Positions 45,628 through 54,095 of a stretch of DNA of 64,000 bases are shown in pieces. The translations under genes were made by a program, and so were the position numbers. The DNA lies in the NCBI GenBank assembly GCA_017471925.1, contig JAFURM010000005.1:61659-125658 (forward strand). Direction: 5' to 3'. The stretch is from Bacteroides sp. (lineage in GTDB: Bacteria; Bacteroidota; Bacteroidia; Bacteroidales; Bacteroidaceae). Position 1 is the first letter of the stretch. Each line of letters opens with the position of its first letter. The notes under the pieces are model-generated. The model worked only from the letters and a program-made list of their open reading frames with translations, searched no databases and had not been told where the DNA came from.

Positions 45628-46560
45628 TTAATAGTTTCTGAAGTAATTGATGATGTGCTTCAAGCCCTCGTCCAACGGTATGCGAGGCTCCCAGCCCAGC
45701 ACCTCTTTGGCCAGGGTAATGTCGGGCTTGCGCTGCTTGGGGTCATCATGAGGCAAAGGCTTGAACTGCAGTTTGGCGGAAGAACCGGTAAGCTTAATGA
45801 CCTTCTCGGCCAGTTCCAGCATGGAGAATTCACTGGGATTGCCCAGGTTGACAGGACCGATGAAGTCATCTCCCGTATTCATCACGCGCACCATGCCCTC
45901 AATGAGGTCGTCCACATACTGGAAGCTGCGCGTCTGCTGTCCGCTGCCATAGATGGTAAGGTCACGGTTCTGCAGAGCCTGCACCACGAAGTTGGAGACC
46001 ACCCGCCCGTCATTGGGCAACATGCGGGGACCGTAAGTGTTGAAGATGCGGATAATCTTGATGCGTATGCCGTTCTGTCGGTGATAGTCCATGAAGAGAG
46101 TCTCGGCACAACGCTTCCCCTCGTCATAGCAGGAGCGTATGCCCACCGGATTCACATTGCCCCAATAGCTCTCCACCTGAGGATGTACCACGGGGTCGCC
46201 ATATATCTCACTGGTAGAAGCCTGCAGAATCTTGGCACCGGTCTTCTTGGCCACACCGAGCATGTTGATGGCTCCCATGACCGAGGTCTTGATGGTCTTG
46301 ATGGCATCATACTGGTAGTGGATGGGCGATGCCGGACAGGCCAGGTTGTAGATTTCATCAATGTTGTCGGTCTCATAGGGGAGCTCCACGTCGTGCAGCA
46401 CGAACTCAAAGTTGGGGTTGCTCTCCAAGTGGGCAATGTTACGTTTGGCTCCGGTAAACAGATTGTCTAAACAGATGACATGATGTCCGTCGTTGATCAG
46501 GCGGGTACAAAGATGGGAGCCTATGAAGCCGGCTCCTCCAGTGACTAATATATTCTTCAT
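45628..46560 (-). CDS. NAD-dependent epimerase, UDP-glucuronate decarboxylase-like
   Basis: 310 aa extended SDR. NAD motif [12 protein letters not shown]; catalytic STSEIYGDP and SCYDEGKR (YxxxK) as in UDP-xylose synthases, with [10 protein letters not shown] and a C-terminal [16 protein letters not shown]. It would convert UDP-glucuronate to UDP-xylose, or a related step, for surface glycans. It is upstream of and probably co-transcribed with the hybrid kinase; its own -7 box is at 46615-46622. Full length for the family. Confidence 0.9.
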   Translation of the reverse strand: MKNILVTGGAGFIGSHLCTRLINDGHHVICLDNLFTGAKRNIAHLESNPNFEFVLHDVELPYETDNIDEIYNLACPASPIHYQYDAIKTIKTSVMGAINMLGVAKKTGAKILQASTSEIYGDPVVHPQVESYWGNVNPVGIRSCYDEGKRCAETLFMDYHRQNGIRIKIIRIFNTYGPRMLPNDGRVVSNFVVQALQNRDLTIYGSGQQTRSFQYVDDLIEGMVRVMNTGDDFIGPVNLGNPSEFSMLELAEKVIKLTGSSAKLQFKPLPHDDPKQRKPDITLAKEVLGWEPRIPLDEGLKHIINYFRNY

Positions 46561-46614
46561 AGTACCATTATGTTTATATAGAAAGCCTTTCGGCCTTGGT
46601 TCCTAACGTCGGGG

Positions 46615-46622
46615 CAAATGTA
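46615..46622 (-). promoter_or_regulatory. Promoter of the epimerase gene
   Basis: TACATTTG on the minus strand, 55 bp before the ATG at 46560. Confidence 0.5.
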
Positions 46623-46653
46623 ATGGATTTGTCCGTATTATGCAAGCATTCCC

Positions 46654-47205
46654 CTACTCTATTTCATCCTCGAACTTCTCGGGGATATAGCTTTCGCTGC
46701 TGGTGGGTATGCTGAAGTCCCTGTCGGCAAAGAGGGCGGCAAGTCCGGTCACCTGCTTGAGTCGCAGCAGTTCGTCACGGTCCATGCCGATGTTCTTCAT
46801 GATCCATGCGTCAGACATTCCGGCCTGGTCCAGCTCGGCCACGATGTTGGACATAAGCTCGATGTTGTGCGTGCCTCGTGCCCGGTTGTGACGTATGGTA
46901 GAGGCCATGCGGTTGGAGATTTCCTTGTCTATGACCACTACGGGCAGCAATCCTTGTTCGCGTTCATAGATGCGCTTGGAGGTCTTCAGCACACTGTAGC
47001 GGTGGAATCCGTCCACCAGGATATACTTGTCTGTCTCGGCATTGTAGTAGCACACGCAGGGCATGGTGAATCCGTCCTCCCAGATGGATATCTCTAATAA
47101 CTTCATCTCGGGAGGGGCCACGATATTGGGGTTATAGTCATTGGCCTGCACCTTCTCTACCGGTACAGGGGTTACGTTGTATACAGGACTTTTATAGGTA
47201 CTCAT
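46654..47205 (-). CDS. ParB N-terminal domain protein, IbrB-like
   Basis: 183 aa with a ParB/sulfiredoxin-fold N-terminal domain: VEKVQANDYNPNIVAPPEM, then ILVDGFHRYSVLK and RHNRARGTHNIE, corresponding to the ParB box motifs. The C-terminal part (MSNIVAELDQAGMSDAWIMK, then GMDRDELLRLKQVTGL) looks like a helix-turn-helix. It overlaps the PAPS-reductase-like gene by 4 bp, the IbrB-IbrA arrangement. IbrB with IbrA activates prophage genes in E. coli; the biochemical activity is unknown. Last gene of a three-gene minus-strand operon. Confidence 0.85.
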   Translation of the reverse strand: MSTYKSPVYNVTPVPVEKVQANDYNPNIVAPPEMKLLEISIWEDGFTMPCVCYYNAETDKYILVDGFHRYSVLKTSKRIYEREQGLLPVVVIDKEISNRMASTIRHNRARGTHNIELMSNIVAELDQAGMSDAWIMKNIGMDRDELLRLKQVTGLAALFADRDFSIPTSSESYIPEKFEDEIE

Positions 47206-48491
47206 AACATCATGTTTTTAAATTGTTGCATAATCTGTTCGCGGCGATAGGCCTCTTCCTTGGTCAGGGCAAAGCCCATGTACTTGCAGGCATGGTCGTT
47301 CTTCAGGATGCAGATGCACATGCGCTTATAGGTGGGGATTTCCTTGAACTCGGGAATGTCAATGTCGTCTAAGTAGTCCATCTTCACGGGTTTCTTCTTG
47401 GTCTTGTAGTTCGTATGGTTCACCACCTCTAAGGAGACGCCGGCATCCTTGAGGCGCTGTATGGTCACTTCGTCCAAGCACCCACCCTTGGTGCGCCAGA
47501 ACTCGATGCTTACGGTGAGCTTCCTCAGGTAATTGCGTCGTGTCTTTTCGGGCAGCGTGGAGAGCAGGAACTGCATGAACTCCTTCCAGGTATAACCTTC
47601 CGGCAGTCGGATGCTGTGCCATCCCATAGCCCTGGTACCTCCATAGATGCCTGTGAAGTTCACGCCATTGACGCGTCCCAGCATCTTTCCCCAAGTGTTG
47701 GGGTCTATCGCCTTATATAATTTTAGGCTCTCCTGGGCCTCACAAAGGAAAGGACTGGCCACACGCTGGCGCTCAATGCTTACGCCGGCCTTGTAGTAGA
47801 GATCATAGAGGTGATTATAGTCGAAGCCGAACTTGCCGTTGGCTGTCCAGATGTCTGTCGTTTTCCAGTCGAAGATGGGATAGGCATTGTAGAGGTCGTT
47901 GCCCAGTTTGGAGGTCCAGCGATAATTGTGATACATCTGATACTTGCGGGCCAGATGGATGCTCCGCCAGCGGTTGAAGCTCTCCTGCGTGCGAATACCG
48001 ATGAGGAAGCAGGTTCGGCAGGCGTCCTTGCACAGGTGCAGCCACTTGGCAAAGTGCATCTGGAACTCATAGTCCCACATGTTTTCGCGATAAAAAGGAA
48101 AGTCCTCGCGCGTCATGGCATCCTTGGGCATCTCGCGCACCCAGATGCCCTTCATCTCCTCGTCCCAGGGCCGCCAATAGTTCTGATACATGGAGGTACA
48201 GGTGGTCACCTTGAAGGGCACACAGACCCGATAGACCTCCAGTATATCCTTATGGGCTGCAAATACACGATCCACATACTCTATCGTCTGGTAGTACTGG
48301 ATTTCATAATCCATATGGAAGACGCAAAGTTTGCGATTCAGTTTGTGCTTGCGGATATAGTCGATGCACAGGTTCAGCAGCACACCGCTGTCCTTGCCCC
48401 CCGAGAAGGAGACGCAGATATTGTCGAACTCCTTGAAGATGATGTCTAAGCGTCTTTGCGCCAGTTCATATACGTTGGGCATTGCTTTCAT
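47202..48491 (-). CDS. PAPS reductase-like ATP pyrophosphatase, IbrA-like (DUF3440)
   Basis: 429 aa from MKAMPNVYEL. The N-terminal PP-loop is CVSFSGGKDSGVLLNL (SGGKDS), and the adenine-nucleotide alpha hydrolase fold continues to about residue 230 with CRTCFLIGIRTQESFNRW. The DUF3440 C-terminal region contains RTKGGCLDEVTIQRLK. It is the partner of the ParB-like protein, as IbrA is of IbrB. Related PP-loop proteins such as DndC activate sulfur for DNA phosphorothioation, but no dnd genes are nearby. Overlaps both neighbours by 4 bp. Confidence 0.85.
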   Translation of the reverse strand: MKAMPNVYELAQRRLDIIFKEFDNICVSFSGGKDSGVLLNLCIDYIRKHKLNRKLCVFHMDYEIQYYQTIEYVDRVFAAHKDILEVYRVCVPFKVTTCTSMYQNYWRPWDEEMKGIWVREMPKDAMTREDFPFYRENMWDYEFQMHFAKWLHLCKDACRTCFLIGIRTQESFNRWRSIHLARKYQMYHNYRWTSKLGNDLYNAYPIFDWKTTDIWTANGKFGFDYNHLYDLYYKAGVSIERQRVASPFLCEAQESLKLYKAIDPNTWGKMLGRVNGVNFTGIYGGTRAMGWHSIRLPEGYTWKEFMQFLLSTLPEKTRRNYLRKLTVSIEFWRTKGGCLDEVTIQRLKDAGVSLEVVNHTNYKTKKKPVKMDYLDDIDIPEFKEIPTYKRMCICILKNDHACKYMGFALTKEEAYRREQIMQQFKNMML

Positions 48492-48904
48492 CCGTTGTTC
48501 CTCACCATTTTTACGTAGCGGCTCCACACTTTCTCTTCGCCGAATCCCTTTTCCTTGAACACCTCCCTGTCTTCAATGAAGGCCACAGCTGAGAAGAGGC
48601 GTTTCCCTTCCTCTTCCTTCAGGGCTTCGTCTATCAGTAGCCGAAGCACATCGGCATCCTTCTTCTCCACGTAGTAGTTGTTGATAATCCATTGTGCACC
48701 ACGATGTTCCACGGGCAGGAATCCCACTACCTGCTTCCCCTTCATGGCCAGATACCATTGAAACTTGTCGGTCGTACGGAAAGGGAAGTTGTAGTTCTGT
48801 TTCAGCACCTTAGGATCCATCACTATGGGACCTACCAAGGCATAGAGTTTCTTCTCCGTCCCTTGCAGTTGCACCACCTGTATCGTCTTGTCGTCTTGTC
48901 GCAT
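48488..48904 (-). CDS. GNAT-like protein of the IbrAB operon
   Basis: 138 aa. An acetyltransferase-like fold is suggested by FQWYLAMKGKQVVGFLPVEH (beta strands 3-4), the middle WIINNYYVEKKDADVLRLLI and the C-terminal IEDREVFKEKGFGEEKVWSRY. The acetyl-CoA loop is divergent, so GNAT membership is likely but activity is uncertain. First gene of the operon, 4-bp overlap with ibrA-like. It is preceded by a consensus-like promoter, and further upstream by the invertible capsule promoter that at present points towards it. Confidence 0.65.
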   Translation of the reverse strand: MRQDDKTIQVVQLQGTEKKLYALVGPIVMDPKVLKQNYNFPFRTTDKFQWYLAMKGKQVVGFLPVEHRGAQWIINNYYVEKKDADVLRLLIDEALKEEEGKRLFSAVAFIEDREVFKEKGFGEEKVWSRYVKMVRNNG

Positions 48905-48933
48905 ACTTATTAATGTACTTTAGAATTTACCCG

Positions 48934-48965
48934 CAAATTAAACTTATTCTTTTGACATGACCAAA
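48934..48965 (-). promoter_or_regulatory. Promoter of the GNAT-ibrA-ibrB operon
   Basis: Minus strand TTTG (48962-48965), 20-bp spacer, TTAATTTG (48934-48941; 7 of 8 to TAnnTTTG). It allows expression independent of the invertible promoter. Confidence 0.55.
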
Positions 48966-49033
48966 GGTTTCCGAAGTGACGTTTGAAAAAAGACAAGTCG
49001 TCACGGTTTTATTCCCTATTGTTTGAAAAAAAA

Positions 49034-49247
49034 GTCCATCTCCTGCGAGGAGATAGACTTTTAACGGTGCAAAGATAGTATTTTCCTTTGATTTACTGTG
49101 TTTTCCTATAAATAAAAATTTGAGATACTACCCGTCCTTTTTGCCTTTTATCAAGCATTTGTTTAGCAAAACCTCTTTTTGCTAAACATCAAGCGTTTGT
49201 ATTATAACAACTTACGGCGGCAGTCTATCTCCTCGCAGGAGATGGAC
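49034..49247. promoter_or_regulatory. Invertible promoter segment of the capsule locus (OFF orientation)
   Basis: Two perfect 26-bp inverted repeats (49034-49059 and 49222-49247, core TCTCCTGCGAGGAGAT) flank 162 bp, matching Bacteroides phase-variable capsule promoters. Inside, TATCTTTG on the minus strand (49070-49077) points away from upxY. After inversion it would lie at 49204-49211, with transcription starting about 45 nt before the upxY ATG. A strong hairpin (49161-49187), flanked by 12-bp direct repeats ATCAAGCRTTTG, lies behind the promoter in either state. No invertase gene is in this window. Confidence 0.9.
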
Positions 49248-49263
49248 AATTTATAAAACATTT

Positions 49264-49851
49264 ATGGAAGCTAAAGTCGCTGTCCCACATACACTTTCCA
49301 TACCGTCAGTCGATGGGACTGATGACCGCGAAGCGTTACCCAAAAGTTGGGTTGCCGCTCTTGTACAGGTGCGTAGTGAGAAGGCAGTGGGCAAGCGTCT
49401 GTTCGACCTTCATATCGAGAGCTACGTCCCCACCCAGTGGGAATACCATCAGTGGAGTGACCGTAGGAAGCGAGTGGAGCGAGTCATCATCCCCATGGTG
49501 GTCTTCATCCATGCAGACAAAGCCACCATAAAACGGCTGATAACCTACACCTTTATTAATAAGGTACTCTCCTACCCCGGAGAGAGACAACCCGCCATCA
49601 TCCCTGACTATCAGATAGACCACCTGAAGTTCATGCTCAAGCAGTCGGAAGCTCCGATAGAGATGCACGACCATGTCTTCAAGACCGGTGAGACTGTCCG
49701 TATCGTCCGTGGTCCTTTAAAAGACCTCGAAGGTGAGCTTTGTCGTGTGCAGGCCGGCAAGCCCATGGTCGCTGTGCAGATAGAGTGCTTGGGCTATGCC
49801 TGTGTCTGCATCGAAAAGACAGACATTATGGTCGTTCCAAAAGAATCTTAA
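49264..49851 (+). CDS. upxY: UpxY family transcription antiterminator
   Basis: 195 aa NusG paralogue. An NGN domain (WVAALVQVRSEKAVGKRL, then ESYVPTQWEYHQWSDRRK) is followed by a KOW motif (FKTGETVRIVRGPLKDLEGE, quoted as GETVRIVRGPLKDLEG). UpxY proteins prevent premature termination in the leader of their own capsule locus. It is the first gene after the invertible promoter, as in B. fragilis. The usual upxZ partner is not obvious downstream. The 3' end abuts a palindromic repeat. Confidence 0.93.
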   Translation: MEAKVAVPHTLSIPSVDGTDDREALPKSWVAALVQVRSEKAVGKRLFDLHIESYVPTQWEYHQWSDRRKRVERVIIPMVVFIHADKATIKRLITYTFINKVLSYPGERQPAIIPDYQIDHLKFMLKQSEAPIEMHDHVFKTGETVRIVRGPLKDLEGELCRVQAGKPMVAVQIECLGYACVCIEKTDIMVVPKES

Positions 49852-50023
49852 GAGTCTGTTTTGAATTTATTCAGCCTTTTTATGAGGAGTCTTTTCGAGA
49901 ATTTTGTTCGCTCTTTCAAGGAGCATAGCGGGCTATGTGACGAGAAAGAACGGGCAAAAGAGCCGAAAAGAAACTCATGGAAAGCGAATAATAAAAGAAT
50001 GGAATAAATTCAAAACAGACTCT
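49851..50023. repeat. Palindromic 173-bp element, copy 2 (MITE-like)
   Basis: Terminal arms AGAGTCTGTTTTGAATTTAT and complement; the inside matches the element at 22436-22610. It begins on the last base of the upxY stop codon. Small open frames within it are not genes. Confidence 0.8.
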
Positions 50024-50141
50024 AAGATACCTGAAAACGGCCTATATAGTCAGTATAAAACCCTTGCCCGATGCATCGGGCAATGCTGTTGCTATGTCTG
50101 AGAAAAACTGCTAATCCGTTGATGGGTTGGAAGAAAAGGTT

Positions 50142-50149
50142 TATCTTTG
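50142..50149 (+). promoter_or_regulatory. Promoter of the small gene pair
   Basis: TATCTTTG, 31 bp before the ATG at 50173, with GTTG 20 bp upstream. A CTAATCCGTTG motif at 50111-50121 recurs before the gene at 51036 (about 50971-50981). Confidence 0.5.
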
Positions 50150-50172
50150 ACGAAGTAACTAAAAAATGCAAT

Positions 50173-50391
50173 ATGGAAGCAACTGTTTTCAATCCCGCTC
50201 AACAGCATCTTCTTCAGATGATGTCACATGTCAACACTCCTGAAGCGTTGGCAGAATTAGACAATGTCATATCTGCGTATTTTGCGGAAAAAGTAGATGA
50301 AGAGATGGATGCCTTGTGGAAAGAGGGAGAAATCACGTTAGACACCATAGAGCAGTGGGGTAAGGAACATATGCGCACCCCTTATAAATGA
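50173..50391 (+). CDS. Small antitoxin-like protein
   Basis: 72-aa acidic helical protein: NPAQQHLLQMMSHVNTPEAL, ISAYFAEKVDEEMDALWKEG and a C-terminus EHMRTPYK. This pattern is found in small Bacteroides proteins that precede toxin genes (often PIN-domain), so an antitoxin role is plausible. Here the following gene is not a PIN protein. It has its own consensus -7 box. A 4-bp overlap couples it to the next gene. Assignment rests on pattern memory only. Confidence 0.6.
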   Translation: MEATVFNPAQQHLLQMMSHVNTPEALAELDNVISAYFAEKVDEEMDALWKEGEITLDTIEQWGKEHMRTPYK

Positions 50392-50897
50392 TACAACCAA
50401 TCACAATGATAACCATCGACGACACCCATTTCAAATCCGATCTTACATTGGCAGACATACTTGCAGTGAAGACAAAAGCCGATATACTGAGAATCTGTAA
50501 TAAGCTGGACTTGTATGTCAGTCCGAACTTGAAGAAAGACGAGACAGCCCGTCGGGCTGCATTGGAGATACTGCATCATCCCATCCATGTGTTGAGCCAA
50601 TTATGCAAGTCCGAGCTTCAACTTCTCGACAAGTTCGTGAAAGCGGGAGCTAACCAATATATCGTTGTGAAACAACGTAAGACTCTCTATAAACTTCAAA
50701 AGTTTGCCATAGTGTTGACTTACGAAGACAATGAAAGAAACGAATGGCATCTCCTGATGCCTGATTGTGTCCGTGAATCATTAGCCACCAGCTATCATGC
50801 CTATTTACAGATGGCAGAGAAAGGGGTAAAAGCCCCTTCGCCCAAAGAATTGCGGATGATGTCATTCATGCAGCATCTGATGAATGACAATGAATAG
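50388..50897 (+). CDS. Hypothetical protein with SAP/HeH-like N-terminus
   Basis: 169 aa. Residues about 20-65 (LADILAVKTKADILRICNKL, DLYVSPNLKKDETARRAAL) resemble the helix-extension-helix (SAP/Rho-N) DNA-binding fold. The rest is helical with no recognised catalytic motif. It follows the small antitoxin-like gene with a 4-bp overlap, so the two may work as a pair. It is not recognisably UpxZ, though its place after upxY raises that thought. An alternative start at 50406 exists. Confidence 0.6.
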   Translation: MIQPITMITIDDTHFKSDLTLADILAVKTKADILRICNKLDLYVSPNLKKDETARRAALEILHHPIHVLSQLCKSELQLLDKFVKAGANQYIVVKQRKTLYKLQKFAIVLTYEDNERNEWHLLMPDCVRESLATSYHAYLQMAEKGVKAPSPKELRMMSFMQHLMNDNE

Positions 50898-51035
50898 ATT
50901 CAGAGTATCAGACGTGCGCCCTAATTTGAGTATTTACAGAGGTTCGGAGGAGGACAGTGATAAAAAAATCCCTAATCCGTTGGTTGATTGAGAGAAAAGA
51001 TTTCTCTTTGCAGTAGAAATAGTAAAGTGAACGTT

Positions 51036-51266
51036 ATGGCTGCATTAGATTTACAAATAGAAATTCCCAATATGGGAGTGTCTGAGATAGAGGAACTGAA
51101 GCATAGGCTGATGGCTTATGCCCAGAAACTTATATCTTTGTCTCCATCCCAATCTACAGCGGCCCAAAAACGGTACAGGCACGAGGCTTTGGCTGGGGTT
51201 TTTGCTCCTCAAGAGGACGAAAATTCCCTGCGGGACGCATACATCAACGAAAAGTATGGATTATAA
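51036..51266 (+). CDS. Small antitoxin-like protein
   Basis: 76 aa from MAALDLQIEIPN. A helical hydrophobic core (ELKHRLMAYAQKLISLSPSQ) is followed by a charged C-terminus with HEALAGVFAPQEDENSLRDA and YINEKYGL, typical of orphan antitoxin-like proteins in Bacteroides. There is no toxin gene next to it: a 154-bp spacer and then the flippase follow. Its promoter region shares the CTAATCCGTTG motif with the gene at 50173. Function inferred weakly. Confidence 0.55.
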   Translation: MAALDLQIEIPNMGVSEIEELKHRLMAYAQKLISLSPSQSTAAQKRYRHEALAGVFAPQEDENSLRDAYINEKYGL

Positions 51267-51321
51267 GACTGTTCATAAATAGCTTCAACACGTGTAGCAC
51301 CATCAATCGTGCGTAGCACCA

Positions 51322-51402
51322 CGAATATATACTTCATCCCCCATTTAATATGTCTTCATCGGCAAAGTAATATATACTTCAAGTGCCGATGAATATATAC
51401 TG
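51322..51402. repeat. Repeats upstream of the flippase
   Basis: AATATATACTTC or close variants occur three times (near 51324, 51369, 51391). TTCATCGGCA (51355-51364) and TGCCGATGAA (51384-51393) form a dyad enclosing an AAGTA/TACTT palindrome. GTAGCACCA also recurs near 51291 and 51313. Likely regulatory DNA between upxY-proximal genes and the flippase. Confidence 0.5.
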
Positions 51403-51420
51403 TATAATTCATTTTTATCC

Positions 51421-52908
51421 ATGTCCGAATCCTTAAAACAGAAGACCACCAAAGGGGTTGGTTGGAGTTTTATAGACAATATAGCCAATCAGGGTATCAC
51501 CTTCTTGGTGGGGCTTGTTTTGGCCCGTATTCTTACACCGGAAGAATACGGTTTGATTGGTATTATCACTATCTTCATTGCAGTGTTCAACTGCATTGTG
51601 GACAGTGGTTTCTCCAATGCCCTTATCCGCAAGAATGATGCCACGGACACAGATTACAACACGGTGTTCATCACCAATATGGTGGTGAGTGTGGTCCTGT
51701 TCCTGGCATTCTTCTGGTCAGCTCCATTCATCGCAGAGTTCTTCAACCAGCCACAGTTGGAACCGCTGACACAAGTGATGGGGAGCATCGTTGTTATCAA
51801 TGCCTTTGCCATCATCCAACGGACGATACTTATCAAGCAGATAGACTTCAAGACACAGACAAAAGTCTCGCTAATAGCTTCTGTTACCAGTGGTATCATT
51901 GGTGTAGGCATGGCTCTTTGTGGTTATGGAGTGTGGAGCTTGGTAGGACAACAGATTTCCCGCCAACTGCTCAATACCGTATTTCTTTGGATTTATGCCC
52001 ATTGGTATCCCAAACTACAATTCTCATGGAGCAGCTTCAAGGAACTTTTTGGCTTCGGATGGAAACTGTTGGTATCCTCATTGATTGATACGGTATGGCG
52101 TGAAATCTATCAGGTTGTTATCGGCAAGTGCTATACACCTGCCACTCTCGGACAATATACACGTGCCCATCAGTTCGGCTCCATCTTTTCCAGTAACCTG
52201 ACGACCATCATTCAGCGTGTCAGCTATCCCGTACTGAGCACCATGCAGGATGACAAAGAACGGATGAAGAACGGTTACAGACGGGTCATTAAAGTGACGA
52301 TGCTGGTCACGTTTGTCCTGATGCTTGGACTGGCCGCTGTTTCCAAACCGATGATACAGGTCTTGGTCGGTGACCAATGGCTGATAGCTGCGGCTTTTCT
52401 TCCCATCATTTGCTTGCAGATGATGTTGTATCCTCTACATTCATTAAATTTGAATATGCTGGCAGTACAAGGACGTTCCGACCTGTTTTTGAAGTTGGAG
52501 ATTATTAAAAAATGTATAGGTGTTATCCCGTTACTGTTAGGCATATTCATAAATATCTATTGGATGCTTTGGGGTAGTGTCGGCACCGGTATATTCGCCT
52601 ATTATCTCAACAGCTATTATTCAGGCAGATTTTTGGACTATCCGATAACTGCACAGGTAAAAGATATTCTACCCTCATTCGGTATCGCTGTTGTAATGGC
52701 AATAGCCACCTATGTCATCTCTCTGCTTCCCCTCTCTCCCTTTATATTGCTCCCTTTGCAAGTGCTGGCAGGAGCGATTGTCACCTTTGTATTGTGTGAA
52801 TGGGCACAGCTGGAAGAGTATCGGGAGATTAAACAGATGGCATTCTCTGCATTGAAGAAATTCAACCGTAAACAAAAATCTATCACACATATATGGATAA
52901 AAAACTAA
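51421..52908 (+). CDS. Polysaccharide flippase (Wzx-like)
   Basis: 495 aa membrane protein with about 12-14 helices. The N-terminus KTTKGVGWSFIDNIANQGIT, then FLVGLVLARILTPEEYGLIG is the classic start of the RfbX/MATE-like polysaccharide exporters. It would flip lipid-linked capsule repeat units to the periplasm. It leads the biosynthetic part of the capsule locus and overlaps the aminotransferase gene by 16 bp. Part of the upxY-controlled transcript. Confidence 0.92.
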   Translation: MSESLKQKTTKGVGWSFIDNIANQGITFLVGLVLARILTPEEYGLIGIITIFIAVFNCIVDSGFSNALIRKNDATDTDYNTVFITNMVVSVVLFLAFFWSAPFIAEFFNQPQLEPLTQVMGSIVVINAFAIIQRTILIKQIDFKTQTKVSLIASVTSGIIGVGMALCGYGVWSLVGQQISRQLLNTVFLWIYAHWYPKLQFSWSSFKELFGFGWKLLVSSLIDTVWREIYQVVIGKCYTPATLGQYTRAHQFGSIFSSNLTTIIQRVSYPVLSTMQDDKERMKNGYRRVIKVTMLVTFVLMLGLAAVSKPMIQVLVGDQWLIAAAFLPIICLQMMLYPLHSLNLNMLAVQGRSDLFLKLEIIKKCIGVIPLLLGIFINIYWMLWGSVGTGIFAYYLNSYYSGRFLDYPITAQVKDILPSFGIAVVMAIATYVISLLPLSPFILLPLQVLAGAIVTFVLCEWAQLEEYREIKQMAFSALKKFNRKQKSITHIWIKN

Positions 52909-54002
52909 TTACAGTAACATCTCCGTTACTGCCCGATCTTCATGACTTTCATAAAGTGCTCCAAGAAATCTGGGACAGCAAATGGATTACCAACAACGGC
53001 AGTTTCCACAAACAGCTGGAGAAGGAGTTGGCTGCCTATCTGAAGGTTCCTTACATCAGTCTTTTTACCAACGGTACACTTCCGCTAATAACAGCTTTGC
53101 AAGCATTACGCATCACAGGTGAAGTGATTACTACCCCATACAGTTTTGTTGCCACCACTCATTCGCTTTGGTGGAATGGCATCAAACCTGTCTTTGTGGA
53201 TATAGACCCAACTACAGGAAACATTGACCCTGACAAGATTGAGGCGGCCATCACTTCCAAGACTACCGCCATCATGCCTGTGCATGTCTATGGAAAGCCT
53301 TGTGATACCAAGCGTATTGAGGAGATAGCCGACAAATACGGATTGAAGGTCATCTACGATGCCGCCCATGCTTTCGGTGTGGAGGTGGATGGTGAGAGCA
53401 TCCTCAATGCAGGTGACATGAGTACACTCAGTTTCCATGCCACGAAAGTCTATAACTCCATTGAAGGCGGTGCCTTGGTGATGCACGATGAGCGCACCAA
53501 GAAGCGCATAGACTACCTGAAGAACTTCGGCTTTGCCGGAGAAACAGAAGTAGTAGCTCCCGGTATCAACAGCAAGATGGATGAGATGCGCAGTGCATAC
53601 GGATTGCTTAACCTCAAACAAGTGGATGCTGCCATCGAAGCCCGTCATCAAGTAGCCATTAAGTATCGCGAAGCGCTGCGTCCCATAGAAGGCATCACCT
53701 TCATGGAAGATATGCCCGGCGTAAGGCACAACTACAGTTACTTCCCTATTTTCATTGATGCAGAGAAATATGGTATGACCCGCGATGAGCTCTATTTCAA
53801 AATGAAAGCCGAGAATGTATTGAGTCGTCGTTACTTCTATCCGCTTATCAGTGAGTTTACCACTTACCGCGGATTGGAGAGTGCCAAGCCGGAGAACCTG
53901 CCCAATGCCCATAAGATGGCCGACTCGGTCATCTGCCTGCCCATGCACCATGAGTTGAGCGAGGAGGATGTGACACGGATTTTAGGGACGATTATTCGCT
54001 AA
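52893..54002 (+). CDS. DegT/DnrJ/EryC1/StrS aminotransferase
   Basis: 369 aa PLP-dependent sugar aminotransferase. Motifs: FTNGTLPLITAL, VDIDPTTGNIDPDKIEAAI, PVHVYGKPCD, VIYDAAHAFGVE, the PLP lysine in SFHATKVYNSIEGGAL and SKMDEMRSAYGLL. It transfers an amino group from glutamate to a keto-sugar nucleotide for a capsule amino sugar. The exact sugar is unknown. Start overlaps the flippase by 16 bp. A toxin-antitoxin-like cluster with its own promoter follows. Confidence 0.92.
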   Translation: MDKKLITVTSPLLPDLHDFHKVLQEIWDSKWITNNGSFHKQLEKELAAYLKVPYISLFTNGTLPLITALQALRITGEVITTPYSFVATTHSLWWNGIKPVFVDIDPTTGNIDPDKIEAAITSKTTAIMPVHVYGKPCDTKRIEEIADKYGLKVIYDAAHAFGVEVDGESILNAGDMSTLSFHATKVYNSIEGGALVMHDERTKKRIDYLKNFGFAGETEVVAPGINSKMDEMRSAYGLLNLKQVDAAIEARHQVAIKYREALRPIEGITFMEDMPGVRHNYSYFPIFIDAEKYGMTRDELYFKMKAENVLSRRYFYPLISEFTTYRGLESAKPENLPNAHKMADSVICLPMHHELSEEDVTRILGTIIR

Positions 54003-54061
54003 TAGTTGTTAAAGAGTCATTCTCTGAAATGATATTGTTTTGATTATTGCAGAATATAGTC

Positions 54062-54069
54062 TACTTTTG
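54062..54069 (+). promoter_or_regulatory. Promoter of the Panacea-type module
   Basis: TACTTTTG, 27 bp before the ATG at 54096, with TTTG (54040-54043) 18 bp upstream. It indicates expression independent of the capsule promoter. Confidence 0.6.
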
Positions 54070-54095
54070 CGGGAAGTAGTATTAAAACAACTATT

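Noticed and set aside
46654-47205. Chromosome-partition ParB
   Set aside because: No ParA gene or parS-like sites nearby; the gene is coupled to a PAPS-reductase-like gene as in IbrAB.
50388-50897. UpxZ assignment for the gene following upxY
   Set aside because: Position suggested it, but the sequence lacks the UpxZ pattern I know and shows a SAP/HeH-like N-terminus instead.
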